Of a stretch of 64,000 nt of DNA, positions 13,101 to 24,797 are shown in pieces. The position numbers and the translations under genes were made by a program. This stretch comes from Telopea speciosissima (Eukaryota > Streptophyta > Magnoliopsida > Proteales > Proteaceae). The stretch is from contig NC_057923.1 in assembly GCF_018873765.1 (NCBI RefSeq), positions 60,940,593 through 61,004,592 on the forward strand, given 5' to 3'. The first letter of the stretch is position 1. Every line of letters begins with the position of its first letter. The notes under the pieces are model-generated. The model had not been told where the DNA came from. It saw only the letters and a program-made list of their open reading frames with translations, and made no database searches.

Positions 13101-16100
13101 CATTGCTTCACTTAAATTTTGCAGCCTTTTATCCTGTAAAGAGACACTGAAATATTCTTGAATTTTCCTAAAAACAGAGTTGAAAGAGTAACTGGTTGAC
13201 AGAGTAACTATTCTTGAATTTTCCTAAACCATGAACAAGTTAATAAAAACCTTTTCCCCACTGCGCTCTCTCTCTTTTTGTGGATCTAATGGATTGTGAA
13301 GTAAGAAAATGGTGATGCAAGTTTCCTTTTCTTTCCACAAGCACAGAAGGATATGGACAAACAACTCAACCTTCTGGGGTGGCCTACATAGAACTTCCAT
13401 ATAAAGCCCTCTGATACTGGAGCCTATCTACCAAAATGGATATCCTTCTCTAGAAAAGAGCAATAACAGATGAAAGAGATGACAACAATAAAAATACCAG
13501 AAACCTCACACCATATGATGTACATGACCCAATCCCTATCATAGCTTTTCCATGAACCCACTTTATAACAGAGAAGAAATAAAGCAACAAAAATTAATTA
13601 AAGAGAGATGCTAAAGAAGCCAAAGACCCTCTCTCTCAACTTCCCATAGCCTCATTACCTAAATAAGGCACTCATAAAGAGTCCAGAATTCCTGATGCTC
13701 CCACCACCACCAGAAAATAAAAAGTCACATTACATCAATTCCTGATGAAAGAAAACACCAAACAAGAAGAGGAAAACAAGGTAAATAGAAATTTATTTAC
13801 AATACCTGTGAGGATGCAATGATCCATGCTGTCCACTTGAGATAAAGAGGTTCAACTATTACTTTTGTGTATAAAAAACCCTCGTATGAGATCCAAAGAT
13901 TCATGCCCAAACCCCTCCCCCCTCTCGACTCCAACAGTAATAACCTATTCTCCTTTCATTACCCATTTACCCCCTGCTGTAAGCCTGTAAAAGCAAATTC
14001 AAACAAACAAAAACACTCGACGTTCACAGCAAAACACTCCTCCCTTCGAGTCTCATTCCCACCCAATTCCTTGACCCCAAACCAGATAACTCCTTCAATT
14101 TTCACTGAAAATCACCCCACCCATTTGACTAAAAAAAAACCCACTGTCGATTCCCAGCAAAAACGCTCACCACCCCTTTTTTTCCCTCTGAAACTTCGAT
14201 CAGCCCCTTCTACAGTTCGACCAGTGAAAAGAAAAAGAAGGAAAAAAAGCAAAGAGAAGAGAGCGAGAGACAAAACCAAGAGAGAGATACGGAAGAAGAA
14301 GAACCACCGGACTTGAAGGGTTGTGTGTGTGCCGTTGCCGGTGCCGCTAAGAGTCAAGAATCGAGAGTGAGTGACCTTGAAGCTTGAGGCTTGAGAGCAG
14401 AGTGCCGGCGCCACTGAGGGCTTGAAACTCTGAGACTTGAGAATCGAGAACGAAAGAGGGAGGAAGAGATTCAAGAGAATAGGGATTCTGGGATTTCTCG
14501 ATTAGGGTTACAGCCCTAGTATTACTGTATTAGGTTAAGAGTTAGGATGATATTACAAAAATAACCTTATAAAAATACTAATAATTAGGGTAATATAGTA
14601 ATATTTATATATTTTTATAAAAAATATTAAATAACCATAATTTACAATCGGATAACAAATTATCCGATTATTATCCGACTCCGAATCTGATTAGCTTTCG
14701 GACGGATTCGGATATTTTTTGGAAACCAAAATTCCGGATTTGGAACCTTCTAAATGGATTCAAACTCGGATCGGATTCGGATTTTCGGCTATCCATTTAC
14801 AGCCCTATATAAAGGTGATGCTAGCATTACCTGCAGTTTTCCTAGTGGGAATTCCACATTGGGAAACTTAATTGCTAGAGAAATGACCACAGGAAAGCAA
14901 TAGAATTTTTTTTATCCTCCTTCATTCTCTCCTTCCTTTATGGCAGATTTCCACTTGTTTTCTGTCTTCTTGTTCCTTTTTGTGCGAACTCCACAAGAGC
15001 CTGTTGCCAATGAACCTCTTAGAAGCTCAGTCATTGGCTATAAAACGAGATCACAAGAACTTAGAACAAATATCTTAAGATATATGTGATGCTTGACTTT
15101 TAAGGAGTTTATCTTAAGAATGACGAAATCCGCAATAAGTTCCTCAGTAGTGATGCTTGACTTTAAGGTTTAGGGGTTTCTCCCCTTTCTACATACTTTC
15201 CAAAGATCCTCAGGCACTGACACCTATCAGTACCGTAAACAAAGCATCAAATGCATAACGAAACATTGACCTTTGAGATTTTTTTTTTCTTTCTCTTCCC
15301 CCTTTGTTGCAGGTAGGGGAGGGAGGGGAGCTTGGAGATCAAATACTTCTTTTGATCTATATATTTTGGAATACCAAAAACTTATTTACTAACCAAAGAT
15401 AAGAAGAGAATCACGATAAAATGAGGTTGAGACAACCCACACCACAAGACTTGCCGAATGATCTCATACATAAAATTTTTATATTAACATTTAGTTCAAT
15501 AGGCAGAATGATCATCTAATGAAAGAAGGCCCCATTTTCCATTCTACAGACCCAAACTCGAAAACCATGCCATGTTTGAAGTTCTCTGAAAATTTGAACC
15601 CAAGATTAGATCAAGATCATGAAATCAAGTTACATAAATAAGAAGCTGATTTTTTTGTCCCTAGAGTTTCATTTTGCATTTATCCCTGAGGGATTCGGAT
15701 TGGGACTGGGATAAGGTATTGGTTCAGATTCAAATCATATAACTCATACAAGGATCGGATGAACCTTAAAACCTCAATTTATCCAGAAACAAATGCTATA
15801 CTCAAAACATACTCTCATAGAAAGGAAAGCAGCAAACCTCTTTATCCATGTCGACACTCCTAAATGCATCCCACTCTCCTGTATTTGTCATGCAAAATGG
15901 TGACAAGGGTACATTGTCACCTGTAAGAATGAAAAAACAACAAATCCATCATCTATAAGGGGGAAATGAATAATGAGAAAGAAAGGAGTGCATGAAGAAT
16001 AGCAACTGCCATCAAAATGACTTTTCTTTCCCTATTTTCCCCCCTCTTGTGGCATTTTTTAAAGATATATGGTCAAAGATTTATACTCAAAAAGTAACGG

Positions 16101-19100
16101 AATCTTTTTACTCGAACAACTGCGATGATTTGCCACAACTGGCAATAATTATGGAAGTCAGTATCCAGCCATATCAAATCTTGAAAGGCATATATGATAG
16201 CAAAAATATGCCCAACTTAACAACTACTATTACAGTCTTTGGCATCAATAGATAAACTAATGCCTCTTAGATACCCATGATTAACCTTTTTTCAAAAAAA
16301 ATTCAATTAGATTGGAAACTTAAGATGATTAAAGTAAATGTCTATTGAATTTTTCCTACAAATTATTGTTTAATATATCCTGTAATAACAATCAGTACAA
16401 TGATTTGGCTATAATATTTTTATAATTTTGAAACTGATAATTAACGATCACTTCCAAAATTTAAGGAATTCAATGAATTAAGTAGAAAGTCATTTAAAAA
16501 TAAAGGGCCTGAATATATTTTCACTCTCAATATTCATTGAACGTCACAAATTGTTTCAATATAAAAACCTAGGTCATGCAATCAATTAATATTTTTTAAA
16601 CTTAAATATATACTAACTAAAAACTTGGTTTTGTTCGCATTACATTTTAACAGTAAGATTCAGAGGATTTTTTATTTTATTTTATTTTATTTTTGGGGGT
16701 GGGTGGGGGAGAGAGGAGAGAGAAATCTAAGGAATTAAAATAAAAAAATATGAGAACATGAGGGTTGGTTATTCTTGGGAGAAAAAAACTCAAAGATGAT
16801 GGGAGAAACATGTTATGCATGGGGGCTGGGTGAGCTTATGTCAGAGCACATACAGAAAAATATATTATGTATATGAGTAGAACATTGGTGGTTGTTAATG
16901 GATTAGAAATAGAGAACAATGTTCACAATGGGAAAACTAAAGCTTGAAATATAACTAAGGAAATACAATTAAGGATATAATGGGAAGCAAATACTTAAAC
17001 CTGTTAGGGAACTGACGAGGAAAATCACATATAGTAGTAAAGACCTCATGTGAATTGTGCTCTCTTATTTATCCCCATCATTAGGCCAGTACTCTATGCA
17101 GAGAAGTATTCACATATCCAAAATATGAGGCAAAAGCTACTCTTTTGGCCCCATTTGTTAACCAGTTGGAAAACACGTCAAAAGAAAATCCAGAAGCAAG
17201 ATACAACCTTTTGTGTTAAATTTATCCCACGATTTTACTTTTACGTGGTTTTTACCTGGAAACAAATAGATCCCTCAGAAAAGTATCTCAAAAAGAATTA
17301 GCAGCCCCATGTATAGGAGTCAAATAAGAGAAGCTAGTAAGGAACTTAGGGTTTCACAGGGGCTGAGCTCTACTTTCTGAATGAAAATTTTCCATTATCA
17401 AGCTAAATATTGTGGCTATTAGAAATGTTGTCATAAATGTGATAAATATTGGCACTGAACCCTTGAGAAATAACCATGATTAACATTCCTAAGTTGATAC
17501 ATGGGGTGGGGGTAGAGTAAAAAATAAAAATCTCATCAGCATCCTGATAAAGAGCAACATCAAATGCACAATATTCTCATGATGATCTCATAAACCCATT
17601 ATCAAAAAATTCTTCAGAAGAAGACATCAAGAAAAAGGAAAGAGACAAGACAGTTTGATATTTATTTATCTTCTCAAATATAAAGTTTCATCACATAGCA
17701 TAATCGTGCCACTCTGAGCAGTATGATTCACTCATATGATGCATGAATGTAGACCATGTGAGGAAGAAATACTGTGAGCCACTGAAACAATGACACAGCC
17801 TAAGGGTTCTCTTTTCTCCATGATAAGTCCCACATAAAAACATCTACCTGTTTATCATGTCCAATCTGTGCATATTGTAATCTGTTTTAATCTACAGCTA
17901 AGATACCTAGCATAATAGGTCCACAGACAAAAGATTTTTTTAGTGAGCACAGAAATATTCAAGACCACAACACAAATCACATGAAATATAACTACAAGAT
18001 GAGAGATTATTCCTAGCATAGATCATTACCCCATGGAGGTGGAGCAAATAGGCCTCTGATTTCTTCTGCATTCAAACGAGGAACAAGCTCAATCAATAAG
18101 CGATCATTTATCCATCTGCGAGACCGCCGATTGCTAACCTATAACAAGTAAAACATAATATATGTAGATTACATTTTACCAAATCAAGGATTGAGATTTT
18201 TCATAACTTACAGAATCAGAAAGAGTATTGACAAATATGTAGCAGGAAGCCCATAATATTTTGCAAAGAATTTTAAACTATCAGTACGCACCATAGGCTA
18301 AGTGTCTTGAGGAGAATAATTATTCAAGAACCATGGAGAGCCTCATGGGAACTCTTATCACATTTTAGGAAATCACAGAATAAGCATGAAGACAAACTTT
18401 ATTACGTTTTACGAAACTCTATTAAGTTGTTTCAAAGGTTTAACCTTAAAGACTGTTTCTTTTCCCTTGAGATATACATATTACATACATACTGCTATAT
18501 CCTTTTATCTCTCGACTGCCTTCTCCCATTAATTTGGTGTCTTTAAATTGGGGGAAGAAAAGCCAAGTGGTTTATTATAAACGAAGTTAGTCCCAGGGTT
18601 TCACAAATCAAATGTCCAGACCAGATATTGCTACATCATCCATCAAATCTGTCTCAACCTTCTTTTTTTTTTTTGTGGGGGGGGGGGGTGTTAGCCTAAA
18701 CAATTGAAAATAGTGAAATCAGTTTCCTAGAAAATTACAGAACTGCTACAAAAGAAAAGAAAATTGAACACTTTCGCATCAATTCTGTCTCTTTAGAGGG
18801 GGATTCAGAAAACCCCAAAAGAAGTTTGATAAGTTACATCAGTATAAGGAATAAGATTCCATCCCCCCCAGCCCGTATTTTCTGGTTACTTGCAAAATAG
18901 ATAAAGCACGTGATAAATAGGGCAATCATTTTGCATCACAAAAAATGTTTCATGGAGCAACGCACAAACCAAAGGAACTTTAACAAGATTGCTCAGGCAC
19001 TAAATTTCACTATGATTTTTGCTGGATGACAATGGTAGAAAAAGCTCACAATGTGAGCCGAATTGGCCAACTGTCTCAAACCCCTTCAACCCTTATAATA

Positions 19101-20090
19101 TCGTACCTAACCATATACTCCCATGCATCCTGATTTGATATGATCATGGAACTCATTTGCTTCTCTCTTTTTTTTTCTTTTTTTTTAATAATTATGGAAC
19201 TCACTGGGATTTGATAAATCCTTTTGCACAAATTACTTCATTTGCTCTAAATCTCGTTGCAAAGCTAACTCTTGCATAATGAGGGATAATATGCACTAGT
19301 AAACTCTCTTATGTTTTTCGATGGAAAAGATAGATAAATTCAATGGAATTCGCAGGCAAATTATCACTTTGTTAAGATTAGTTCAACACCAAAAGAGGAA
19401 TTACTATGCAACCCAAGCATTTTTTTTTTTTTACCGTTCCCATTACTGATAAAATGCTAAAGTCAACAACCAGTGCACGCAGAGTGAGAATCAAACCATA
19501 ATACCAGACCAACCAGCCTAAATCCCCGTCAAAAGGAAAACAAAACATGTGCAACCACTATCCAAATCTGTCATCCGGAAAACCCAAAATCGAATTTAAA
19601 TTTAACAAAGTATAGTTTAAAATATACCCTTCCAGCCAAGTTCTCAAGAAATTCGATCTTCTTCTCGATTAACTTTCCACGAGATTGGACTGTCTCACCT
19701 GAAATAAGGGGGAAAAGTGAGATTCTTATTCCAAAACATAACAGAAGTTTTTAATAGCACGGAGACGCCAAAAAAAAGTTTTCCATTGGAAAAAGCAAAT
19801 CTGGATCATAAAACAAAGCAAAGAGGAAAACAATAAAAACGCTGAAAATAAGAACTCCCCCCCCCCCCCCCCCCCAAAAAAAAAAGAAGCTTAGATTAGA
19901 TTTTCCTCGCAGCAGAAATGCATGAGATGGTGAACAATAAAACAAGAAAGGAAGGGAAAAGGATTCAATACAAATCCAATATATGTATCACCATAAAATT
20001 AGTAGGAGTCAACATACCTTTTGGTGGGTCAAAAATAGAAGAGTAGATAAGAAAGTCCTCTTCTCTCTGCAACACATCAGGGGTCGCCAT
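10173..20090 (-). CDS. R3H domain protein with R3H-associated N-terminal domain
   Basis: Predicted single-stranded nucleic-acid binding protein of about 249 aa. Seven coding exons in transcript order: 20090-20018, 19698-19628, 18138-18030, 15920-15838, 11638-11480, 11092-10991, 10325-10173. All have GT/AG borders and join in frame (750 nt with stop). The start is the ATG at 20090 (MATPDVLQREEDFLIY). Exons 2-4 encode the R3H-associated region (RRSRRWINDRLLIELVPRLN, then EEIRGLFAPPPWGDN). Exons 5-7 encode a basic segment and the R3H domain with its R-x3-H core in FHRLLLHGVCEFYDLVS, then a Lys-rich stretch and the C-terminus FLKMSKAGIW. This matches plant relatives of animal R3HDM4. The exact role is not established. 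Intron 4 (about 4.2 kb) holds a 2.6-kb hAT element. The exon 6 to 7 boundary falls inside the R3H domain. Confidence 0.85.
10695..10738 (-). repeat. Tail-only insertion with 12-bp direct repeats
   Basis: TAGTCTCCATTC occurs at 10695-10706 and 10727-10738. Between them are 20 bases that on the minus strand read CCC, a long A run, G and more A. It lies in the last intron of the R3H gene. Confidence 0.4.
12213..14807. mobile_element. Ac-like hAT transposon, non-autonomous (2.6 kb)
   Basis: The left end is TAGGGCTGTAAACGG; the reverse complement of the right end is TAGGGCTGTAAATGG. These recall the Ac terminus and its AAACGG subterminal sites. The flanking 8-bp repeat TATAAAGG (12205-12212 and 14808-14815) is perfect, the hAT signature. 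Both ends are packed with CCGAATCC/GGATTCGG words. No transposase was recognised. On the minus strand about 14480-13910 is CT-rich and leader-like, followed by an open stretch (MNLWISYEGFLY) ending CAG|GTATTG near 13805, a possible kept first exon. The element sits in intron 4 of the R3H gene. Confidence 0.8.
19143..19203 (-). repeat. Tail-only insertion with 13-bp direct repeats
   Basis: Segments 19143-19155 and 19191-19203 (core ATGGAACTCA) match at 12 of 13 positions. They flank a 35-base pyrimidine run, which on the minus strand is an A-rich tail. It lies in intron 2 of the R3H gene. Confidence 0.35.
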
Positions 20091-20876
20091 GAAATCGAAT
20101 AATCCTTCGCTTTTCCACCTGAGGATTTCTGTCTTCTGTTCTGCTGTTTGTTGGAAATATTGAGACAGTTGAGTAACAGAAACACAGGCAACGAACTCAA
20201 AAAGGTTTGATTTTTCGGAGTCTGGGACTTCGGAAGCAGCAAGTACGAATGACCAATAGATTTTTTCTTTTGGAGGAAGGAAAACGAAGGAGCTAGATTT
20301 TGTGAATAAGAACTAAGAAGGTAAAGGAGAGGAAGAGAATATCCACTGGATGCTATCAGATCCGTAAAGAATAAAAACCGAAACAAGAGAGGAGAACGAA
20401 ATGTACACAACACAAGCATTAACCATACGTGGCGAACACGCAGAATGAAAACATGAGATCTCTATTGTAAAGATGAACTGATCGAATAATCACAGCCATT
20501 CGATTGATAGGCTATGTGATCTTAATTTCACAAACTTCTTAACCTATCAATAATTAACCTACCCTAATGTACCACAGAATCGTAAACTGTATTAGTTCCG
20601 GCATTCACTGTAGCAGTAATGCAGTAGTAATAATAGTGTAGTACCAAACTACCAAGTATAATGGGAAAGTGTCGACTTACTCTACAGAGTACAGATGGCC
20701 TCTAATGGAGAGGGTGGGTGCGTTTACAACTTCTTTGTCCCACCATGTCAATTGGCAGTTGGCACCAAGAAGATGAGTTTCCTGCCTATGTCACTGCCGA
20801 TATTGATGCAATAGGATTAAGTTTTCCTTCACCCTGAGACGATCATGTGATTGGACTTTTGTGTCATCGTTAATTC

Positions 20877-21115
20877 TGCAAGTATAAATGTGGGCCATCA
20901 AGGCTTGGGTTGAAATACCTTGACCCTGAGGGTGGGTCAGGATTGAGGTCTCAGGTTGAGTCCAGTCCAGCCCAACTTGACCCTATCTTCTTCTTCATGT
21001 TCTTTCTTCTTTTTCTTCTTCCCAACCTGGCAAGCTCATGTATATCCCTTCTTCCCCCCCTTGGTCAAGGCCAATCTAGGTCAGTCTAGCCCAACGCGAT
21101 CCTGTTGTAGCCCTA
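20877..21115. mobile_element. hAT-like element, left end incomplete
   Basis: The right end is GTTGTAGCCCTA (reverse complement TAGGGCTACAAC). The left end starts at TGCAAG and seems to lack the first bases TAGGGC. The flanks GTTAATTC (20869-20876) and GTTAACTC (21116-21123) match at 7 of 8 positions. The interior uses GGGTTG/CCCAAC words. Confidence 0.45.
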
Positions 21116-21130
21116 GTTAACTCCCCTTAT

Positions 21131-21507
21131 TAGGGCTGCAATAGGGTCGGGTTGGGTCCCAACGTTGAGTCCCCTTAATTAGTTGGGCTCAAGCCCGGTC
21201 CGACCTTGACTCAAGGCCAAAAAAATCCAACCTTGACCTGCCCTTAGGGTCCGAGCAGGCTGACCCTAATTGGCCCTGACCATGAGCGGGGGAAGGAGAT
21301 GCATGGGCTAGCCATGTTGGGAAGAAGATTGAGTCGGGTTGGGCTAGGTTGGGCTCAACTCGAGGTCTTAACCCTGGCCTGGCCTGGCCCTGACTTAGGG
21401 CCAGAAATTCTCAACCCTGGTCCGCCCTCAGGACTAGGATATCTCAACCTAGGCCCTGTTCGGGCTCAAGATGGGCTTAGGCCGTCAAGGCCAAACTTGC
21501 ACCCCTA
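21131..21507. mobile_element. Small hAT element (377 bp)
   Basis: The left end is TAGGGCTGCAATAGGG; the reverse complement of the right end is TAGGGGTGCAAGTTTGG. The flanks CCCCTTAT (21123-21130) and TCCCTTAT (21508-21515) match at 7 of 8 positions. The interior consists almost wholly of variants of GGGTTGGGC and GGCCCTGACC, including an open frame that is only a by-product of this repetition. Confidence 0.65.
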
Positions 21508-22018
21508 TCCCTTATTATACAATGTATAAGTTTACCCTAAAAAACAACTGTACAATGTACAAGGTCAAAACTATCCATTCCCAGGCCAATCTAATGGGTA
21601 TTGATGACCATGTTGAGGGGATTCTTCTCTTTCACCAATGGTTAAAGGAAACTTGGTTGCAAAATTTAAGGCGATAAATTTTCCTAGACAGTAATGTTTG
21701 GAGAGATTTTTAAATGGATCTCCTAATTTTGCGAATTGAATATTGGAATAGTATAGATCGGTCATATGTCAAATTCCATCGGCATAATAATATATCCATG
21801 ATGTCCATGTACCTCTTGTAGCCGCTACTACTCTTTTTTCACAAACTTTGTTTTGTCATGTGGTGGTCAACTTCGTTCTTGACATGCCAACAGGAAATCT
21901 TAGGTCTATCAATCCACAAACTTTTCATCTTACCTATCATAAGCAAAATTTGGAGCCCATCCTTGGAAGATTTTTCACATTCCCCTTTTATCTTCCTCCC
22001 ATAAAAGATTCTCCTTAA

Positions 22019-22905
22019 TAGGGGTGTCAAATGATCGGTTTGATTAAATTGGTTTCGGTCTAAAAAATGAATAAGACCAAAACCAAACCATTAAGAAATT
22101 TTGGTTTAAGGCCCGACGTGGAGCGGTTTCAATTTATTTCGGTTTCTTAATATCGAGTTAATACCAGTTTAGATCGATTTGTTTTCGGGTTTGCACCAAA
22201 ATGAAATATTACATTCATAACTTAAGTGAGGAAAGATTCAATAAAAACACTTTAATTCACCTTCCCAAAGTCAAACAAATAAGGGGAAAATAACTAATAT
22301 TGAAATCAATTTATAAATAGAGTTTGTAGCGAAACAATTGCTACAAATCATATCATTATTTAGCATTCATCGTAAGGGGAAGATATCTAATATTGAAATC
22401 AATAAATAACTAGTCAATAAAAAGATAACTAATATTAAAATCACAAAATGAACTCTACTATCAAAATCATTCATTTGACTATCCAACTATTTTTGTATAT
22501 TGAACAAGGAAACCAATGTTTACCAAAAAAATAAAGGAACAAGGAGAATGGAAGCATTGTTATAAATCAATTTCTCTATTCATAACCTCATACACATTGT
22601 TTTTTTATATAGAAACCTCATACTCATTTGATTTGTAACAATTCCCCTTACAACCAAAAATTTTCTCACTAATATTGAAATCAATGGATAATCAATTCCC
22701 TTATTCATAACCGTATACTAAATGATTTTTTATCGGTTTTATTCAGTTCGATTTTCGATTTGGATATCGGTCGATTCAGTACAATCTGATTTTCAGCTGG
22801 TCCCATCGTACCCCAATCCAAACCCAATCCAATAAGAATCTGTTCGGTTTGATTTGGGTTTTTTCAATCGGTCTTATCGGTTCGGGTTAGGTTTTGACAC
22901 CCTTA
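22019..22905. mobile_element. hAT-like element (887 bp)
   Basis: The left end is TAGGGGTGTCAAATGATC; the reverse complement of the right end is TAAGGGTGTCAAAACC. Flanks CTCCTTAA and CCCCTTTA match at 6 of 8 positions. GGTTTCGG/CGGTTT words are concentrated at both ends, with an AT-rich middle. No coding potential. Confidence 0.55.
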
Positions 22906-23084
22906 CCCCTTTAATGTCACTAAACGAGTGACTCTTATACATGACCAGGTTTGTGAGACTAAGTCATTCACACTGAGCTGAAAATTTTTGCAATTTGTGT
23001 CTCATTTGTATCTTTTTGTGTGTGTATGTGCATGTGTGTGTTCCAATATGGAGGTGTAATTTGATTCAAATTGAAAGACCTATA

Positions 23085-23262
23085 AACAGCCAGGGGTAAA
23101 TCTAAAATGACTCTAGAAAAATTTGTGAGGAAAGACATGCATAGATTAAGATTACAAGTATGGATTTGCATAGATTAGTATTACAAGTATGGATTTGAAT
23201 AGAACCGATTAGAGAAAATGATCCATGAAACCAACCCCATCTAGTTGGGATAAAGCTGAGTT
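23085..23262 (+). mobile_element. RTE-type LINE 3' tail fragment
   Basis: The sequence resembles the end of the better copy at 44960-45500: a degenerate KFVRKDMH coding trace, then CCATCTAGTTGGGATAAAGC near the end. Only the extreme 3' part is present. Confidence 0.55.
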
Positions 23263-23599
23263 GAGTAGTATTTGTATCATTTTTGTATTTAATGAATCAA
23301 ATTCAACAATCATTTTTTGCACCCAAAAGAAAAATTCTTTTAATTGATGGATACTACAGTTTCAACTTGAGAATCTGATATAAAATTAATCGAACCATTT
23401 AAACCGGATCTGAACCAAATCGAACTGTTTAACACTCTCAATACTTAAAATTACAGGGGCATGTTAGTCATTTGATCTTTATCCACACTGTTCCTGTTTG
23501 TTTCTGCAAACCGTTTGCCACCACTTTGTCCGTACCCTGAAGCAACTGACATGGGACTACGTACCGTACGTAGCAACTGCGTAGCAAAAGAGAAAAGCA

Positions 23600-24797
23600 C
23601 GCCGTTTCCCACCGCTTTTTCTTTCCCTTCTCTGTTTGGGCCTTTTCATTCTTCAGTGAAACCCTTCTCTCAGTGATCTCCGTTCCTTTCTTTCTTCCTT
23701 CGAAGAACAATTTCTGCTTTATAGGAGAAAGGAGTTGTAAGAAAAGAACCTCTCTCTCTCTGTCCAGTTTCTGTGCATGTTGCAAGTTTTTATCTAATTC
23801 TTCTTTCCAAATATATCTGGGTTTACACTTTGAAGGTGTCTTTGTGTCTTATCTAGAGAAGACAAAGCAATATGGTTATTGGTGTTTCTGGGTTTTTATG
23901 TGACTGTTCTGGTTTCTGGTATTCTAGAACCATTTATTACTCCCATTCATCCATTTTGCATGAGAACTGTTGGGGTTTGATCCAATAAACTGTTAGAATC
24001 TGTGACTCACATGTCAGGTTAAATCCGTTCATCAATTGTTTAGAGTATTGAAGCAATTCCTGTACTCAACCATATATTTATTACTCCCATTCATCCATTT
24101 TGCATGAGAACTGTTGGGGTTTGATCCAATAAACTGTTAGAATCTGTGACTCACATGTCAGGTTAAATCCGTTCATCAATTGTTTAGAGTATTGAAGCAA
24201 TTCCTGTACTCAACCATATATTTATTACTCCCATTCATCCATTTTGCATGAGAACTGTTGGGGTTTGATCCAATAAACTGTTAGAATCTGTGACTCACAT
24301 GTCAGGTTAAATCCGTTCATCAATTGTTTAGAGTATTGAAGCAATTCCTGTACTCTGTTACTGAAATATGGTTCTCCAAATAAGTTGATTTAAAATCGTT
24401 TAATGGTCTTCTTTATTTTCTCTTCTTTCCATGAGTAAATAGATTAATACATAAATTGTATCTGATTAGTGGTCTAGATTTATTTTGCTTTTCATTTTTT
24501 ATGTTATCAATATTTTGATGATTTAACAATCGTGCATGAAGATTTTGCTTTCTTGCATGCTTCATAATCCATGCTGTTTCATTGGTTATACTACAAGGCC
24601 CATATGGAGTTAGGCTTATATTATCAAACAGACAACTATTTATTTAACCAGAGTTTCTCAGAACAACATGTTGCCATAATAGCTGAGATGACTGAGATTC
24701 ATTGTAAACAAAGATCTCACGAGCATGTTAATTTCTTCCAGAAATTTCAACAGCACTTCAGTGAGGGTCCTCCTAGAGATATAGGAGAGTTGGCAGT
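23600..24797 (+). promoter_or_regulatory. Probable 5' leader of the bHLH gene
   Basis: About 23600-23790 is CT-rich with several CT runs and looks like a 5' UTR exon; the following AT-rich part would be a leader intron. It contains the 144-bp triplication (23932-24355). An upstream frame opening at ATG 24604 (MELGLYYQTDNYLF) overlaps the chosen start and could be an upstream ORF or an alternative N-terminus. Transcription start and leader splicing were not resolved. Confidence 0.35.
23932..24355 (+). repeat. 144-bp unit in three tandem copies
   Basis: Units run 23932-24075, 24076-24219 and 24220-24355 (the last lacks about 8 bases). They start at ATTTATTACTCCC and appear essentially identical, which implies very recent amplification or an assembly artefact. 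Each copy includes GTTGGGGTTTGATCC. The array lies between the leader and the first coding exon of the bHLH gene. Confidence 0.9.

Larger units (their letters stand above)
20091..23540. other. Intergenic stretch packed with hAT elements
   Basis: This lies between the R3H gene start and the bHLH leader, which are divergently arranged. It contains two hAT elements 15 bp apart (20877-21115 and 21131-21507), a third at 22019-22905 and an RTE LINE tail at 23085-23262. Near 23553-23569, just beyond, is a near-palindrome around TACGTA that could be a regulatory site for the bHLH gene. No other gene was recognised. Confidence 0.5.

Noticed and set aside
13867-14316. 149-aa open frame rich in Pro, Lys and Arg
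   Set aside because: It lies inside the hAT element, is low-complexity and runs antisense to the leader-like segment. No domain is recognisable.
14112-14474. 120-aa minus-strand open frame
   Set aside because: Product of the CT-rich leader-like stretch of the hAT element; composition is not protein-like.
19858-19875. Long C run, with G runs near 36736 and 44505, as possible structured regulatory sites
   Set aside because: Simple homopolymers whose length may be sequencing-dependent; no pairing or G-quadruplex pattern beyond a single run.
21299-21529. 76-aa open frame of GLGWAQLEVL type
   Set aside because: A by-product of the GGGTTGGGC word repetition inside the hAT element at 21131-21507.
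23932-24355. Three regular repeats considered as a CRISPR-like array
   Set aside because: The whole 144-bp unit repeats with no unique spacers, and the genome is a plant. It is a tandem duplication.
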